A stretch of 41,312 nucleotides of DNA from Chloroflexota bacterium (GTDB lineage Bacteria; Chloroflexota; Dehalococcoidia; Dehalococcoidales; UBA2162): positions 1-41,312 of the forward strand of contig JACPPV010000029.1 of NCBI GenBank assembly GCA_016190825.1. The letters are read 5' to 3'. Position 1 is the first letter of the stretch. The number at the start of each line of letters is the position of its first letter. This document shows, piece by piece, positions 1-8,360 of the stretch. Under the pieces are notes generated by a model that was not told the origin of the DNA, searched no databases, and worked only from the letters and a program-made list of their open reading frames with translations. The position numbers and the translations under genes are program-made.

Positions 1-1089
1 AAAGGGGCTGTATGTGATGTCGGGCCTGGTCTTTACCAGGCTCATGGCGTCCTCCCACGGAATCTCGGTATCCCAATCTATCTTTCCCGTGCGCAGAGAC
101 GCCAGCCGGGTTGACATATCCGTGATGTAGAAAGCCTTGATGGTGTCTACATAGGGCAACTGATTCCCTTTGCCCGGTCCCACGTTGTCCACATCCCAGT
201 AGTTGGGATTCCTGGTCATGGTTGTAACGGTTCCTTCAACATGGTCGGTCAGGAAAAACGGACCTGTCCCTACCAGATTCTTCCAATTGAGCATGTTCCC
301 ATATTTCGCTATCACCTCCCGCGGGAACTGGTTATGGCCGCCGCAGGCGCAGCCGTAGACCACCCAGCACCAGCCGGCAAAGGGATCAACCGGCATGTTG
401 AAGGTGAGCGACCAGGGACCGGTCTGTTCCACCGATGTATCTGTCAACGACCGCGGTTGATTGAACGAGGTCCAGGAGCCGGGCTGCGTCCGCTGCTTAA
501 AATTCAGGATGGCGTCTTCAATATCCCATTCCCGACCGTTCACCAGCCGGCTGGCTTCGCTGGTGGGGTCTAGGCCGAAGTGGGCACCTCTGCGGAGGTT
601 CATGTTCCAGACGCCGGGTTTCGGTACCTCCCAGCTTTCGACCAGTTTGGGGCCAAATGAGGGATACGGGAAATAGCCGGAGCTGTAATCAAATTCACCG
701 GTGCCGTAGACGCCCCTTGTCCGGTCCAGCGTCCAGTATTGCTCGAAGATGAGGTTGGTCCCCCAGCCACCGGTATTAGAAACGCCGGGGTCAAGACCCC
801 CGTCGGGGCCTCGATTGGAGGCGTAGTTGATGTTAATGACGCCGCCGTATTTGGGGGTTTCCAGGGGTGGTGGTGTTACCTTGAGCTGCAGTATATCGGC
901 CTTCGGCGCAGCCGGCGCAGCAGGTGTCGGTGCCGCAGGTGTGGGTGCCGCAGGTGTGGGTGCGCCGGGTGCCGGTGCGGCAGGTGTGGGTGCAGCAGGT
1001 CCGGGTGCGGCTTTCGGACCACACGACACCAGTAAAAGCACCGCGGCCACAAGAAGATTTACCGATAACCAGACTACTCTTCTTCCCAT
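1..1089 (-). CDS. ABC transporter substrate-binding lipoprotein, family 5 (3' end outside window)
   Basis: The first 363 codons are present and the frame is still open at base 1. The ATG at 1089 has an AGGAGG-type ribosome site at 1094-1100. The N-terminus is a lipoprotein signal: basic MGRR, a hydrophobic stretch, then LLLVSCG with the lipidated Cys at residue 23. A Pro/Ala/Thr-rich linker of about 35 residues follows, then a mature domain that opens with PKYGGVININY, as in SBP family 5 (oligopeptide/dipeptide/nickel binding) proteins. Later segments such as VGTGPFFLTDHVEGTVTTM and RNPNYWD also fit that family. It should be anchored outside the cytoplasmic membrane and deliver a peptide-like solute to an ABC permease. 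The permease and ATPase genes would lie off the left edge. The substrate cannot be told from the sequence. Confidence 0.85.
   Translation of the reverse strand, partial: MGRRVVWLSVNLLVAAVLLLVSCGPKAAPGPAAPTPAAPAPGAPTPAAPTPAAPTPAAPAAPKADILQLKVTPPPLETPKYGGVININYASNRGPDGGLDPGVSNTGGWGTNLIFEQYWTLDRTRGVYGTGEFDYSSGYFPYPSFGPKLVESWEVPKPGVWNMNLRRGAHFGLDPTSEASRLVNGREWDIEDAILNFKQRTQPGSWTSFNQPRSLTDTSVEQTGPWSLTFNMPVDPFAGWCWVVYGCACGGHNQFPREVIAKYGNMLNWKNLVGTGPFFLTDHVEGTVTTMTRNPNYWDVDNVGPGKGNQLPYVDTIKAFYITDMSTRLASLRTGKIDWDTEIPWEDAMSLVKTRPDITYSPF
920..1009. repeat. Six tandem 15-bp units in the lipoprotein linker
   Basis: Six imperfect 15-bp units of the type GCAGGTGTGGGTGCC follow each other without gaps. On the minus strand they encode the (PTPAA)n-like linker between the lipid anchor and the solute-binding domain. 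The length is a multiple of three, so changes in copy number keep the frame. Confidence 0.85.
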
Positions 1090-1215
1090 TTGTTCCTCCT
1101 TTTATTTTTTCCCCAATAGATTGCCAGCTTGCCAATGCTAACCAGGCTTTCCTAGGAAGCCAATCCGGAGAGGGAATGTTATCTGTTTGTCTTCTTCTTG
1201 CAATAGATTAGCTAA

Positions 1216-1243
1216 AGCATACCATAGCTAAATGAAAATACAA
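1216..1243 (-). promoter_or_regulatory. Possible sigma-70-type promoter of the solute-binding protein gene
   Basis: Read on the minus strand, TTGTAT (1243-1238), a 16-bp spacer and TATGCT (1221-1216) lie about 127 bp before the ATG at 1089. Both boxes are partial matches, so this is a candidate only. Confidence 0.3.
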
Positions 1244-1501
1244 GTCCTTTTGCAGCCTTTTTTCAAAATATCGCCAATCTGGCATTTTCCGATTGTCTTT
1301 ATGCCGACCTTATCCAGTCATTGAAGGTTGCTGAGCGGCTCGTAAAGGCAAAACTAACCACAGTAGACAACAGGCGGTTCAATTTATCAGTGAGATGTCC
1401 AGCCAACAGAAATTGAATACGTACTCTCTGAATTAACATTTGTTTATCTCCTGGAGAATTGCTGGCTCCTTCACTTCAGCCCTTCTGACCATTTTTGAGC
1501 T

Positions 1502-1530
1502 TTGAAATTATCGCCCGGCTGGGATATAAT
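1502..1530 (+). promoter_or_regulatory. Promoter upstream of ychF
   Basis: TTGAAA (1502-1507), a 17-bp spacer and a perfect TATAAT (1525-1530) form a near-consensus sigma-70-type promoter. The only gene downstream is ychF at 1691, which would give a leader of about 150 nt. Confidence 0.65.
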
Positions 1531-1655
1531 TCTATTCAGTGTATCGGATTCCCGGGATTCAGCGGGGGTTATTATTCCTCCAGAGACACCCTCTCTTAGC
1601 CTCAAGAGTCTTTCTCAAAAATCGGCTTTTTGCTCCGGATCCCGGGGCAGAATTG

Positions 1656-1677
1656 CACTACACGTGTGCGTCTAGTG
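1656..1677 (+). promoter_or_regulatory. Hairpin abutting the ychF ribosome site
   Basis: CACTA pairs with TAGTG, and inside them ACG pairs with CGT around a TGTG loop, with one C-C mismatch between the two helices. The 3' arm runs into the AAGGGG ribosome site at 1679-1684. The helix could affect translation of ychF, but it is short. Confidence 0.35.
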
Positions 1678-1690
1678 GAAGGGGTATGTT

Positions 1691-2773
1691 ATGGGTCTAA
1701 AATGCGGCCTCGTAGGACTGCCATCCTGCGGGAAAACGGTCATTTTTAATGCAATCACCGCAGCCGGAGCATCGAGCTATGATGGCTCGGAGATGAACCG
1801 CGCGGTAGTTTCTGTGCCTGACCAGCGCCTCAACGTGCTGGCAGAAATGTACCGTCCCCGAAAGGTGGTGCCGGCAACCCTGGAAGTAGTCGATATCCCC
1901 GGCATCGAAACCGGCTCACGGGGGGACGGCCGTGGTTCCAGGCTGCTCGGGTATATCAAGAACGTTGACGCGTTGCTGCACGTGATACGCTGCTTCGAAG
2001 ACGGCAGCGTTCCCTCAGGGCGCGGGACGGTTGACCCGGTAAGGGATATCGAGACCGTTGACCTTGAACTGATGGCGGCCGATAGCACCACACTGGAGAA
2101 CAAGATAAAACGCCTGGAGAAAAAAGTGCGCGGCGGGGACAAGGACGCCGTCAGAGATACGACCAATTGCCAGAAGGTATATGACGCCATCCAACAGGGT
2201 ATTCCGGCGCGGAAACAGGGCCTGAATGCCCAGGAACTGGCCAGCGTCTATGACTGCCAGCTTGTTTCATTAAGACCGGTGCTCTACATCGCCAACATAA
2301 GATCCATTGAGGAAGCCGGCAGTGAGCCTGTGGTGGCTCTGGAGCAGTGCGCCCGGGGCGAGGGTGCGAAAGCAATCGTTGTCTGCGGCAAAGACGAAGC
2401 TGATATCAGTCAGCTTGAAAAGGATGAACAGCAGGAATTTCTGCGGGAACTGGGTCTGAAGGAGTCTTCGATGGAGCGCCTTATCGGCGCAGCATACGCG
2501 ATGCTGGGGCTGGTCAACTTTTTCACTACCGGCGAAGATGAAGTGAGAATATGGACCTGCGGGAAGGGTGATAAGGCTCCGGTAGCCGCGGGAAAGATTC
2601 ACACTGACCTGGAGAAAGGGTTCATACGGATGGAGGTTATCCGCTACGAGGACCTGGCAGAACTCGGGAGCGAAGTCGCCGTCGCCAGGGCGGGCAAACA
2701 GCGCATCGAGGGCCGTGAATATGAAGTGCAGGATGGCGACATCGTCGTGGTGCGCTTTAATAGTAGCAGGTAA
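1691..2773 (+). CDS. ychF: YchF/OLA1-family P-loop nucleotidase
   Basis: The 360-residue product has the YchF layout. A G domain starts at the N-terminus with P-loop GLPSCGKT (residues 9-16) and a DIPG G3 motif near residue 75. A helical insertion with a basic coiled-coil-like segment (KIKRLEKKVRGG) follows, then a C-terminal TGS domain (about residues 277-360) ending in DGDIVVVRFN. YchF proteins bind and hydrolyse ATP rather than GTP, associate with ribosomes and act in translation and stress responses. The length is close to the usual 363. The ATG at 1691 has AAGGGG six bases upstream and puts the P-loop at the normal distance from the N-terminus. The gene stands alone behind its own promoter and is convergent with the next gene. 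Confidence 0.93.
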   Translation: MGLKCGLVGLPSCGKTVIFNAITAAGASSYDGSEMNRAVVSVPDQRLNVLAEMYRPRKVVPATLEVVDIPGIETGSRGDGRGSRLLGYIKNVDALLHVIRCFEDGSVPSGRGTVDPVRDIETVDLELMAADSTTLENKIKRLEKKVRGGDKDAVRDTTNCQKVYDAIQQGIPARKQGLNAQELASVYDCQLVSLRPVLYIANIRSIEEAGSEPVVALEQCARGEGAKAIVVCGKDEADISQLEKDEQQEFLRELGLKESSMERLIGAAYAMLGLVNFFTTGEDEVRIWTCGKGDKAPVAAGKIHTDLEKGFIRMEVIRYEDLAELGSEVAVARAGKQRIEGREYEVQDGDIVVVRFNSSR

Positions 2774-2816
2774 GGCTGTCTGCTGAAACCAGTATCGAGG
2801 ACACGAGCGCAGTCAG

Positions 2817-2850
2817 CCCGAAACGGATAAAGTGCTGACGCTGTTTCGGG
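2817..2850. terminator. Hairpin between convergent genes
   Basis: CCCGAAAC (2817-2824) pairs perfectly with GTTTCGGG (2843-2850) around an 18-nt loop, midway between the stops of ychF and the glycosyltransferase. There is no clean T-run directly after the stem on either side, so it is a possible bidirectional terminator without the usual tail. Confidence 0.4.
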
Positions 2851-2859
2851 TGCGCCGGG

Positions 2860-4644
2860 CTAAAAAAGAAGGATAGACAGGATAGCTAGAGCCAGGAACT
2901 GGCTCTGTGAGCCCAGGATGCCGGACAGCCCTGCCACCAGCCCAATAACGATGACCAGCGGGGGCAGATAGATGAGCCCGGACATTCCCCGGCTGTTCCA
3001 TCCAAACCGGAGAATCGCCGGTGTTAGCAGCAGTACCAGGGCGATACCGAGAAGGACGGGCGCGTCACCGACCATCATTCCCACATATCCCAGTATCACG
3101 GCGCCGGCAATATTCAGGCCAGTGACCAGCGGGCTGCCCACGTTTATCCGCGAAAGAAATACCGAAAGTCGGCTTTGATGACGGGTCTCAACGGTGGTAG
3201 TCCCCGCGGCCCCGGTGACCGTAAAAAACGCGCTGCCTCTCAGGAGAAACGCCACGAGGCTCACGAAAGCAGCAGAAATGAGGGACAGGTGAAGCATTAG
3301 TCCGCGCAAGGATAGGGCTAAAAACCCCAGCGGTCGCTTCCACTGGTAGACCAGAAAAGGGACTAACGGCGCTGCGGCCGTCGCCAGCGTGACTGTATAA
3401 AACGCGGGTGACAGCATGGCGCCGAACCTTCCATCGAAGAAGGGCATTAAGAGCCCACCGGAAATTACATCGCTGCTGAACATGCGGAAGAGAGAATCGC
3501 CCTCCGCGAGCGGAATCAAGACAAGCAGCGCCAGGAAGGGGAGAGCCAGCGACTGCGAGGGAAGTCTCAGCGAGCGCGTCACGATGTCGATCTTTTCCAC
3601 CAGAGAAATTTTCCGGTTTTTCAGAAAACCCGGTACTTGGGTGAGCAGTATCTCGGCATCGGCCTGGACCAGGCGGAACTGGCGCCGCTGCCAGCGCCTG
3701 AAGTCTTCCGGGAACCCCTCGAAGGCGACCACTTCCGGGGCAAAGCACCCGTAATAGCCGTATTGCCTCAACCGCATGGTGAATGCGGTATCTTCCTGGA
3801 CTATTTCCGGGTAACCGCCCACCTTCACCCACGCTTCCCGCCGTACGATGACTCCGTGTCCCATGCACATTACCAATCCGTATGTGTCTCTCGGCCGCTG
3901 ATGGAGGTACCATGAAGCGTTAACCGCCACCTCAAAATCGGCGGCAAATTTCTCTTCGCTGTGGCCGCTTAGCCGGTGGTTCGCCTGCACGAAAGCTATG
4001 CGTGGGTCAATCAGAAAATAGGGAATTGTCAGCGAGAGAAAGTTTACCGGCAGGCGGTTATCCGCGTCACAGACGGCAAAGAACTGGTACTCTTCGCCCA
4101 CCGTTGTCTTGAGGGTATCGTTGAGACTGCGGGCCTTAAATCCCTGCCTCGGTTGAAGCCGGACCATGGTTACCTGCGAAGGAAAGTCTTTACAAAACGC
4201 ATCCGTCTGCTCTCTGAAACGCGGGTCGGTGCTCACATCCACCAGGAACATGTGGAAGTCCCCGTAGTCCTGAGCCAGGCAGGTCAAAGCGGCTTCCCGG
4301 TTAAAATCATTAAAGGTGGCATAGAGAATGGCCGTCTTTGGGCGGGGCACATCCTTTCCCAAGGGGGTAGATTTGAAGCCGGAGTTTGGCTTGTGGGTGT
4401 AAGCGAAAATCAGGAATACCAGATGGTAAACTCCAAAGAACCAGAAGATAAAAAGGGAGGCGGTAAAAGGGACAAAGAAAACCCTGGCTAAGACTGTCGT
4501 AAGCTCGCCGAATGTCCGCCACAATCCAGGCGCCAGAGCCAGGATAATCGCCAGCCAGAGTCCAAGCATAACCAGGTGAAGGGTGCCCTTCTTCTCCGCC
4601 ACGTTAAACGGCATCGTCTTAGTAGTAGTCAGTGCTGCCTCCAT
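2860..4644 (-). CDS. Membrane glycosyltransferase, GT2 / cellulose-synthase-like
   Basis: The 594-residue protein begins with two hydrophobic helices (about residues 20-45 and 55-80). A cytosolic GT-A domain follows, with DADN near 193-196 as the DxD metal/nucleotide-sugar site, QED near 283-285 as the catalytic acidic motif, and RRWQRRQFR in place of the processive QxxRW box. The C-terminal half has six or more membrane helices. The layout is that of a polymerising or lipid-linked GT2 that moves its product across the membrane; the product is unknown. I start at the ATG at 4644, not at the TTG two codons upstream. There is no Shine-Dalgarno, and a promoter-like pair ends 10 bases before the ATG. 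It lies at the end of the trehalose block, after a 309-bp repeat-filled gap. Confidence 0.8.
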   Translation of the reverse strand: MEAALTTTKTMPFNVAEKKGTLHLVMLGLWLAIILALAPGLWRTFGELTTVLARVFFVPFTASLFIFWFFGVYHLVFLIFAYTHKPNSGFKSTPLGKDVPRPKTAILYATFNDFNREAALTCLAQDYGDFHMFLVDVSTDPRFREQTDAFCKDFPSQVTMVRLQPRQGFKARSLNDTLKTTVGEEYQFFAVCDADNRLPVNFLSLTIPYFLIDPRIAFVQANHRLSGHSEEKFAADFEVAVNASWYLHQRPRDTYGLVMCMGHGVIVRREAWVKVGGYPEIVQEDTAFTMRLRQYGYYGCFAPEVVAFEGFPEDFRRWQRRQFRLVQADAEILLTQVPGFLKNRKISLVEKIDIVTRSLRLPSQSLALPFLALLVLIPLAEGDSLFRMFSSDVISGGLLMPFFDGRFGAMLSPAFYTVTLATAAAPLVPFLVYQWKRPLGFLALSLRGLMLHLSLISAAFVSLVAFLLRGSAFFTVTGAAGTTTVETRHQSRLSVFLSRINVGSPLVTGLNIAGAVILGYVGMMVGDAPVLLGIALVLLLTPAILRFGWNSRGMSGLIYLPPLVIVIGLVAGLSGILGSQSQFLALAILSILLF

Positions 4645-4654
4645 TGCCAAGTTA

Positions 4655-4682
4655 TTTTTACCGGTGGTCGGCTTAATGCCAA
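4655..4682 (-). promoter_or_regulatory. Possible promoter giving a very short leader for the GT2 gene
   Basis: On the minus strand TTGGCA (4682-4677), a 16-bp spacer and TAAAAA (4660-4655) end 10 bases before the ATG at 4644. If used, the mRNA would have almost no leader, which fits the lack of a ribosome site. Confidence 0.35.
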
Positions 4683-4730
4683 AGACAACATGGTGGTAAG
4701 TGTCCTGCGTTGCAAAACTGTACGTACCTC

Positions 4731-4853
4731 GTCATATATGCGAGTTCTGACCCGTCGGGACGAAGCAATCCCTGCGATTACAACCCGAAACGGATTGCTT
4801 CGCCGAGTTTACACTGAGTCCTTCGGCTGAAGGACGAACGTGCTCGCTATGAC
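4731..4853. repeat. Dispersed inverted-repeat element, copy 1
   Basis: The element starts with GTCATATATGCGAG and ends with GCTCGCTATGAC, an imperfect inverted repeat. Inside, CGAAGCAATCC (4761-4771) pairs with GGATTGCTTCG (4792-4802), and GTCCTTC pairs with GAAGGAC (4818-4835). The ends match the element at 17880-17997. It codes for nothing recognisable and sits between treT and the GT2 gene. Confidence 0.65.
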
Positions 4854-4881
4854 AGGATACATAAAATCTGTCACTCTCCGC

Positions 4882-4921
4882 CCCGTATCGCGGTACGGGA
4901 CAAGCTTCGCGGCAATGACAA
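4882..4921. repeat. 40-bp dispersed repeat, first copy
   Basis: This 40-bp stretch matches 22980-23019 at 36 of 40 positions. It begins with a small hairpin of the CCCGTA...TACGGG type and ends with CGGCAATGACAA. The ending resembles the ends of the larger inverted-repeat elements at 4731 and 17880, so it may be a fragment of the same family. Confidence 0.75.
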
Positions 4922-4953
4922 GGGGCGAGGGAAAGGACTCCAGGTTCAGGACA

Positions 4954-6144
4954 CTAAATCATTATAATATCTGCGGGGTTTTCCAGCGCCAGGAAAAGAA
5001 GCATGTAATCCCGCATGTGGCGGGTTATCAGAAAGTTGTGTCGCACGTGCTCCCGTCCGTTTTGCCCCAGCCTGCGGGCATAATCGGGGTTGGTAAGCAG
5101 CTGTCTTATCGCGTAGGCTGTTCCCTCGATGCCGTGGGAGAGCAGTCCGGTAAGCTTGTTTCTCACCTGTAGGGTTATCCCGCCCACCGCGGAAGCCACA
5201 ACCGGTTTGGCTTTCCACAATGCCTCGGCCACCGTAAGTCCAAATCCCTCGCGCAAAGACTTTTGCAGGACAATGGTTGAAGCCCGCTGAAGAGCGTTAA
5301 TCTCAATGTTGCTTTCCGGCGGAATGAGCAGGACATGAATGTCAGGGTCGCTTCCTGCCTTCTCCTGCACCTCGGCCAATACCTTCTCCGATTCCGGGTC
5401 GTCAGTCGCCGTTCCGCCAGCCAGAACGAGCCGGCAGCTAATGCTCTTCCTGACCATACGGAAAGCCTCGATGACGCCTACCGGATCTTTCAAGTAGTCA
5501 AAGCGGGACACCTGGGTGATGATCGGCTTGTCCTTCGGTATGTGAAACTGTGCCAGGACATCGTCAATGGTCTCCGGAGTCAGCTCACGGTTCTTGTCAC
5601 TGAGCGGGTCTATTGACGGCGAAATAAGAAACTGCCTGAGTGGGAGATGCCGGGAAAAAGCCGGCGCGGAAAATATCCCTGCGTCATACTGGAAAACGAA
5701 GGGTTCGAGGAATTTCCAGACCTTTTCATCCGCGTGAGAGATATCAATATGGCACCGCCAGATCCATTTTTTGCCGATCTCATTTTTGCGCTGGATGAGG
5801 GCTGCCGGCTGCGGGTCATGAATAAACATTATATCGCCGTAGAGCTGCAATTCCTTCATGTTGCGCTCATTCGTCTCCATGTAGATCGAGAGGTCCCGTT
5901 CTGTGATCTCTTCGTGGCGGCCATGCAGGGCGTTATGGAACTTCTTGGTCACTTCGAAGAAAGCATTGTCCCCTTTTATGACGTCCCACCGGGCGTCCAC
6001 ACCTACCTGGCTGAGCAGAGGCACCATCCGGCTCAATATCTCAGCCACGCCGCCCCCGCTGAAGGTGGAGTTGATATTCTGGATCACCTTTCCTGACAAC
6101 TTAGCGCCCAGGAGCCTGAGTTCCTCGATAGAGCTCCGGCCCAC
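4954..6144 (-). CDS. treT: Trehalose synthase (glycosyl-transferring), TreT-like, GT4
   Basis: The 396-residue product resembles TreT, which joins a sugar nucleotide to glucose to make trehalose in one step. The N-terminus has INSTFSGGGVAEILSRMVPLL, the glycine-rich loop typical of TreT. FIHDPQPAAL and WRCHIDIS follow in the first Rossmann domain, then QVSRFDYLKDP and REGFGLTVAEALWKAKPV (the GT4 E-x7-E motif) in the second. The start is the GTG at 6144, 23 bp after the stop of the channel gene. No ATG is available upstream in frame and the ribosome site is weak, so the exact start is uncertain. With OtsA and OtsB in the same block, the cell would have two trehalose routes. Other GT4 disaccharide synthases cannot be excluded. 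Confidence 0.78.
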   Translation of the reverse strand: MGRSSIEELRLLGAKLSGKVIQNINSTFSGGGVAEILSRMVPLLSQVGVDARWDVIKGDNAFFEVTKKFHNALHGRHEEITERDLSIYMETNERNMKELQLYGDIMFIHDPQPAALIQRKNEIGKKWIWRCHIDISHADEKVWKFLEPFVFQYDAGIFSAPAFSRHLPLRQFLISPSIDPLSDKNRELTPETIDDVLAQFHIPKDKPIITQVSRFDYLKDPVGVIEAFRMVRKSISCRLVLAGGTATDDPESEKVLAEVQEKAGSDPDIHVLLIPPESNIEINALQRASTIVLQKSLREGFGLTVAEALWKAKPVVASAVGGITLQVRNKLTGLLSHGIEGTAYAIRQLLTNPDYARRLGQNGREHVRHNFLITRHMRDYMLLFLALENPADIIMI

Positions 6145-6167
6145 AATCGGCTCGTAATCGCTTAGCC

Positions 6168-7547
6168 TTATTTGATACGTTTTTCGATAAGCTGTATTAG
6201 TGACGATCGTAGTCCCTCCAGCGTATAAGTATACGGGTCCAGCCGGGCGATCTCTTCGCCAAGCTCGTCTTCGTCCAAGCTATCTTTAAGCCAGATGGTG
6301 AAGTCATTCAGTCCCCGGCTCAGTCTCAATCTGGACTCAAAAATGTGATAATAAAGGGAGCCGAGGCTTATCCGGCGCACCGACTCTACAAATTCCCTCA
6401 GGTCATGGGCGACGTACGGGGTGGGGAAAATCACGCTGACTGTCTTCATGAAGTAAAATTCCCGACCCTCCAGAGCCTGGCGACCGTCATGATTGAGGGC
6501 CAGGTGCTCCTCCATAATACTGACGAGTCTATCTCTCAGGCTGGTGAGTGTCGGGAAGCTGAATGTATCTATGCTGGCCAGTTTTTCGGCCAAAACGATC
6601 TCACCGAGTATATCGCCAACCCAGAGGGCGAAATCGTTTGACGGTTCCGGGCTGAGATAATGGTGCTCTTCAAGAAAACGGTGGGTGTGGTAGTAGATGA
6701 CACCCTCCGGACATGTCTTGAGCGTATCGGCCAGCTCGCGGAGATTGCCAGCCTTTGAGCCGGTTATCTCGATGAGGTGGGTCCGGCTATAGAACCGGAA
6801 GGGGTCGCTCGCCGTTTTCAAAGGGTGTCCGTAATTGACGATCGTAGAATTCAGCAGGCGGCTGTTAGGCAGAATGATGATCTTTTCATCAAGCGTTTCT
6901 AGGGAGGTGTTTTTCCAGCTCATTTCGGTAACATAGCCTTCCTCTCCGCTCTCCAGCCTGATATAATCGCCAACTTTGGCCGGCGCCGAAGCGCTAAGCT
7001 GAAAGCCAGCTACCAGATTGGGAAAAACGTCCCTGAAGGCGAAGAAAAGCAGCAAAACAGCTACGGCGATGAAGAAGATGAGAGGAGTAGTCGGCGCTCC
7101 CCACGTGTCAAGCAGCACGAGCACAGCAAAAACCAGGATGGCGGTCCGGACGATATTCTTGGTCATGCTAACAACACGGGGAGGCAGCGTATACTGTGGG
7201 GCGGAAAATTCTACTACAGCAGAAATCACGTTGGCCAGAGTAAGCGCAAAAGAGATGACAAAAAGGCTCCACAGCCCCTTACCTATAATGCTTTTCCACA
7301 TAACCGGGAGGATGGATATAGCAACAGCGAGTCCGGTGGCAATCAGCATTGACCATAAGAGAGAGGAGGCGTTTAAGTGCCTGGTCAACAAATCAGCAGG
7401 CCATTTGACCCGGGCGAGTCCTAGCCGCAACAGGCGGTAAGCTTGCCTCCTCACCCACAGCAGACCCACGAATGAGGCGACGAATATGGCAACAGGTATT
7501 ACCAGAAGCGTCCAGTTTTCAGCTACCCATTCAGCTAGATCGGTCAT
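6168..7547 (-). CDS. MscS-family mechanosensitive channel with C-terminal extension
   Basis: The 459-residue protein has four to five predicted membrane helices in the first 180 residues. The MscS core comes next: a pore-helix-like segment at VFPNLVAGFQL, then a beta domain with KVGDYIRLESGEEGYVTEMSW and IILPNSRLLNSTIVNY. About 190 soluble residues lie beyond it, longer than in E. coli MscS (286 in total). Such channels open under membrane tension and let solutes out after hypo-osmotic shock. The ATG at 7547 has GGGAGAGG upstream and overlaps the otsB 3' end by 17 bp, which suggests translational coupling. A GTG at 7562 is the alternative start. The position between otsB and treT suggests a role in release of compatible solute. 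Confidence 0.85.
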   Translation of the reverse strand: MTDLAEWVAENWTLLVIPVAIFVASFVGLLWVRRQAYRLLRLGLARVKWPADLLTRHLNASSLLWSMLIATGLAVAISILPVMWKSIIGKGLWSLFVISFALTLANVISAVVEFSAPQYTLPPRVVSMTKNIVRTAILVFAVLVLLDTWGAPTTPLIFFIAVAVLLLFFAFRDVFPNLVAGFQLSASAPAKVGDYIRLESGEEGYVTEMSWKNTSLETLDEKIIILPNSRLLNSTIVNYGHPLKTASDPFRFYSRTHLIEITGSKAGNLRELADTLKTCPEGVIYYHTHRFLEEHHYLSPEPSNDFALWVGDILGEIVLAEKLASIDTFSFPTLTSLRDRLVSIMEEHLALNHDGRQALEGREFYFMKTVSVIFPTPYVAHDLREFVESVRRISLGSLYYHIFESRLRLSRGLNDFTIWLKDSLDEDELGEEIARLDPYTYTLEGLRSSLIQLIEKRIK

Positions 7548-8358
7548 ATGCGCCTCTCCCACTATTTAGCAACAAACGCAAAAAAGTTTCTACCTCTGCC
7601 GGCGATTTCAGGAAGTAACCGGCAGCGCTGCTGCCGCTCGGAGCGCCGACGAACACGGACAAGCCATCCCCGTACTCTTCGATAACCCTGAAGCCGTCTT
7701 CATCGGTGACATCGTCTCCCACATAAACGGGCACCACTCCGCTGCCCGGGCCTCCTCTTGCATACCGGCTAAGCAAAAGGCCGATGGCTTTTCCTTTGTC
7801 CCAGGCAACGTGCGGTCTTACCTCATAAACCTTTTTTCCACCTGTTATTTTAACCGCTCCGGCCGCTTCATGGCTACTGACAGCCTGCCTCAGCGTTCGG
7901 TGGACCTCATCAATTTTCTCCTCCTCCACTTGGCGGTAGTGAATGCTCAAGGTCAAGCCTTTGTCCTCCACTATAACTCCTCTCACCGTCCGAAGCGCTC
8001 TTCTCAGCACTTCATGTATGAGCCGCAGTACCGGCCTCAGTTCCTGTGCCAGCGGATTGATGAACTCAATTTCAGGTCCTTCAATTTCCAACCCGTGATT
8101 GCCGGCATAAATAATGCCGGAGAGTCCCACCTTCTTCTTGAGGTCGGTGAGCGCCCTACCACTAATTATACCAAGTGTAAACCGGCGTTGTCCTGCCAGC
8201 GTTTGAAGCACACGCTTGGTTTCTTCGGGAAGATTCGCCAGTTCCGGCCGCTCCACTATTGGAGTAAGTGTACCATCGTAATCGAGGAGAAGGAGAATGT
8301 GCCCCGCCCCTTTGATTTGACGGGAAACCTCCGGCCAGGCTGTGAGGAGATGCCTCAA
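7531..8358 (-). CDS. otsB: Trehalose-6-phosphate phosphatase
   Basis: This HAD-superfamily phosphatase of 275 residues removes the phosphate from trehalose 6-phosphate. Motif I is LLDYDGTLTP, with the nucleophilic Asp and the general acid/base Asp two residues later. Motif II is IISGR, the conserved GNHGLEI follows, and motif IV is VYVGDDVTDEDGF. I favour the TTG at 8358, because a perfect GGAGGTGAT lies just before it; the GTG at 8364 is inside that ribosome site. The site itself overlaps the otsA stop codon at 8361-8363, so the two genes are tightly coupled. Its length and motif order are normal for OtsB. Confidence 0.92.
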   Translation of the reverse strand: MRHLLTAWPEVSRQIKGAGHILLLLDYDGTLTPIVERPELANLPEETKRVLQTLAGQRRFTLGIISGRALTDLKKKVGLSGIIYAGNHGLEIEGPEIEFINPLAQELRPVLRLIHEVLRRALRTVRGVIVEDKGLTLSIHYRQVEEEKIDEVHRTLRQAVSSHEAAGAVKITGGKKVYEVRPHVAWDKGKAIGLLLSRYARGGPGSGVVPVYVGDDVTDEDGFRVIEEYGDGLSVFVGAPSGSSAAGYFLKSPAEVETFLRLLLNSGRGAYDRSS

Positions 8359-8360
8359 AA

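Larger units (their letters stand above)
1090..1690. other. Gene-free divergent intergenic region
   Basis: This 600-bp region separates the divergent solute-binding protein and ychF genes. It is AT-rich on the left half. I see one promoter candidate facing each way (1216-1243 minus, 1502-1530 plus) and a hairpin just before ychF. No further reading frame with a credible ribosome site or family motif was found. Confidence 0.6.

Noticed and set aside
3188-3913. 241-codon open frame on the minus strand
   Set aside because: It is in another frame of the GT2 gene, which has the catalytic motifs and membrane helices.
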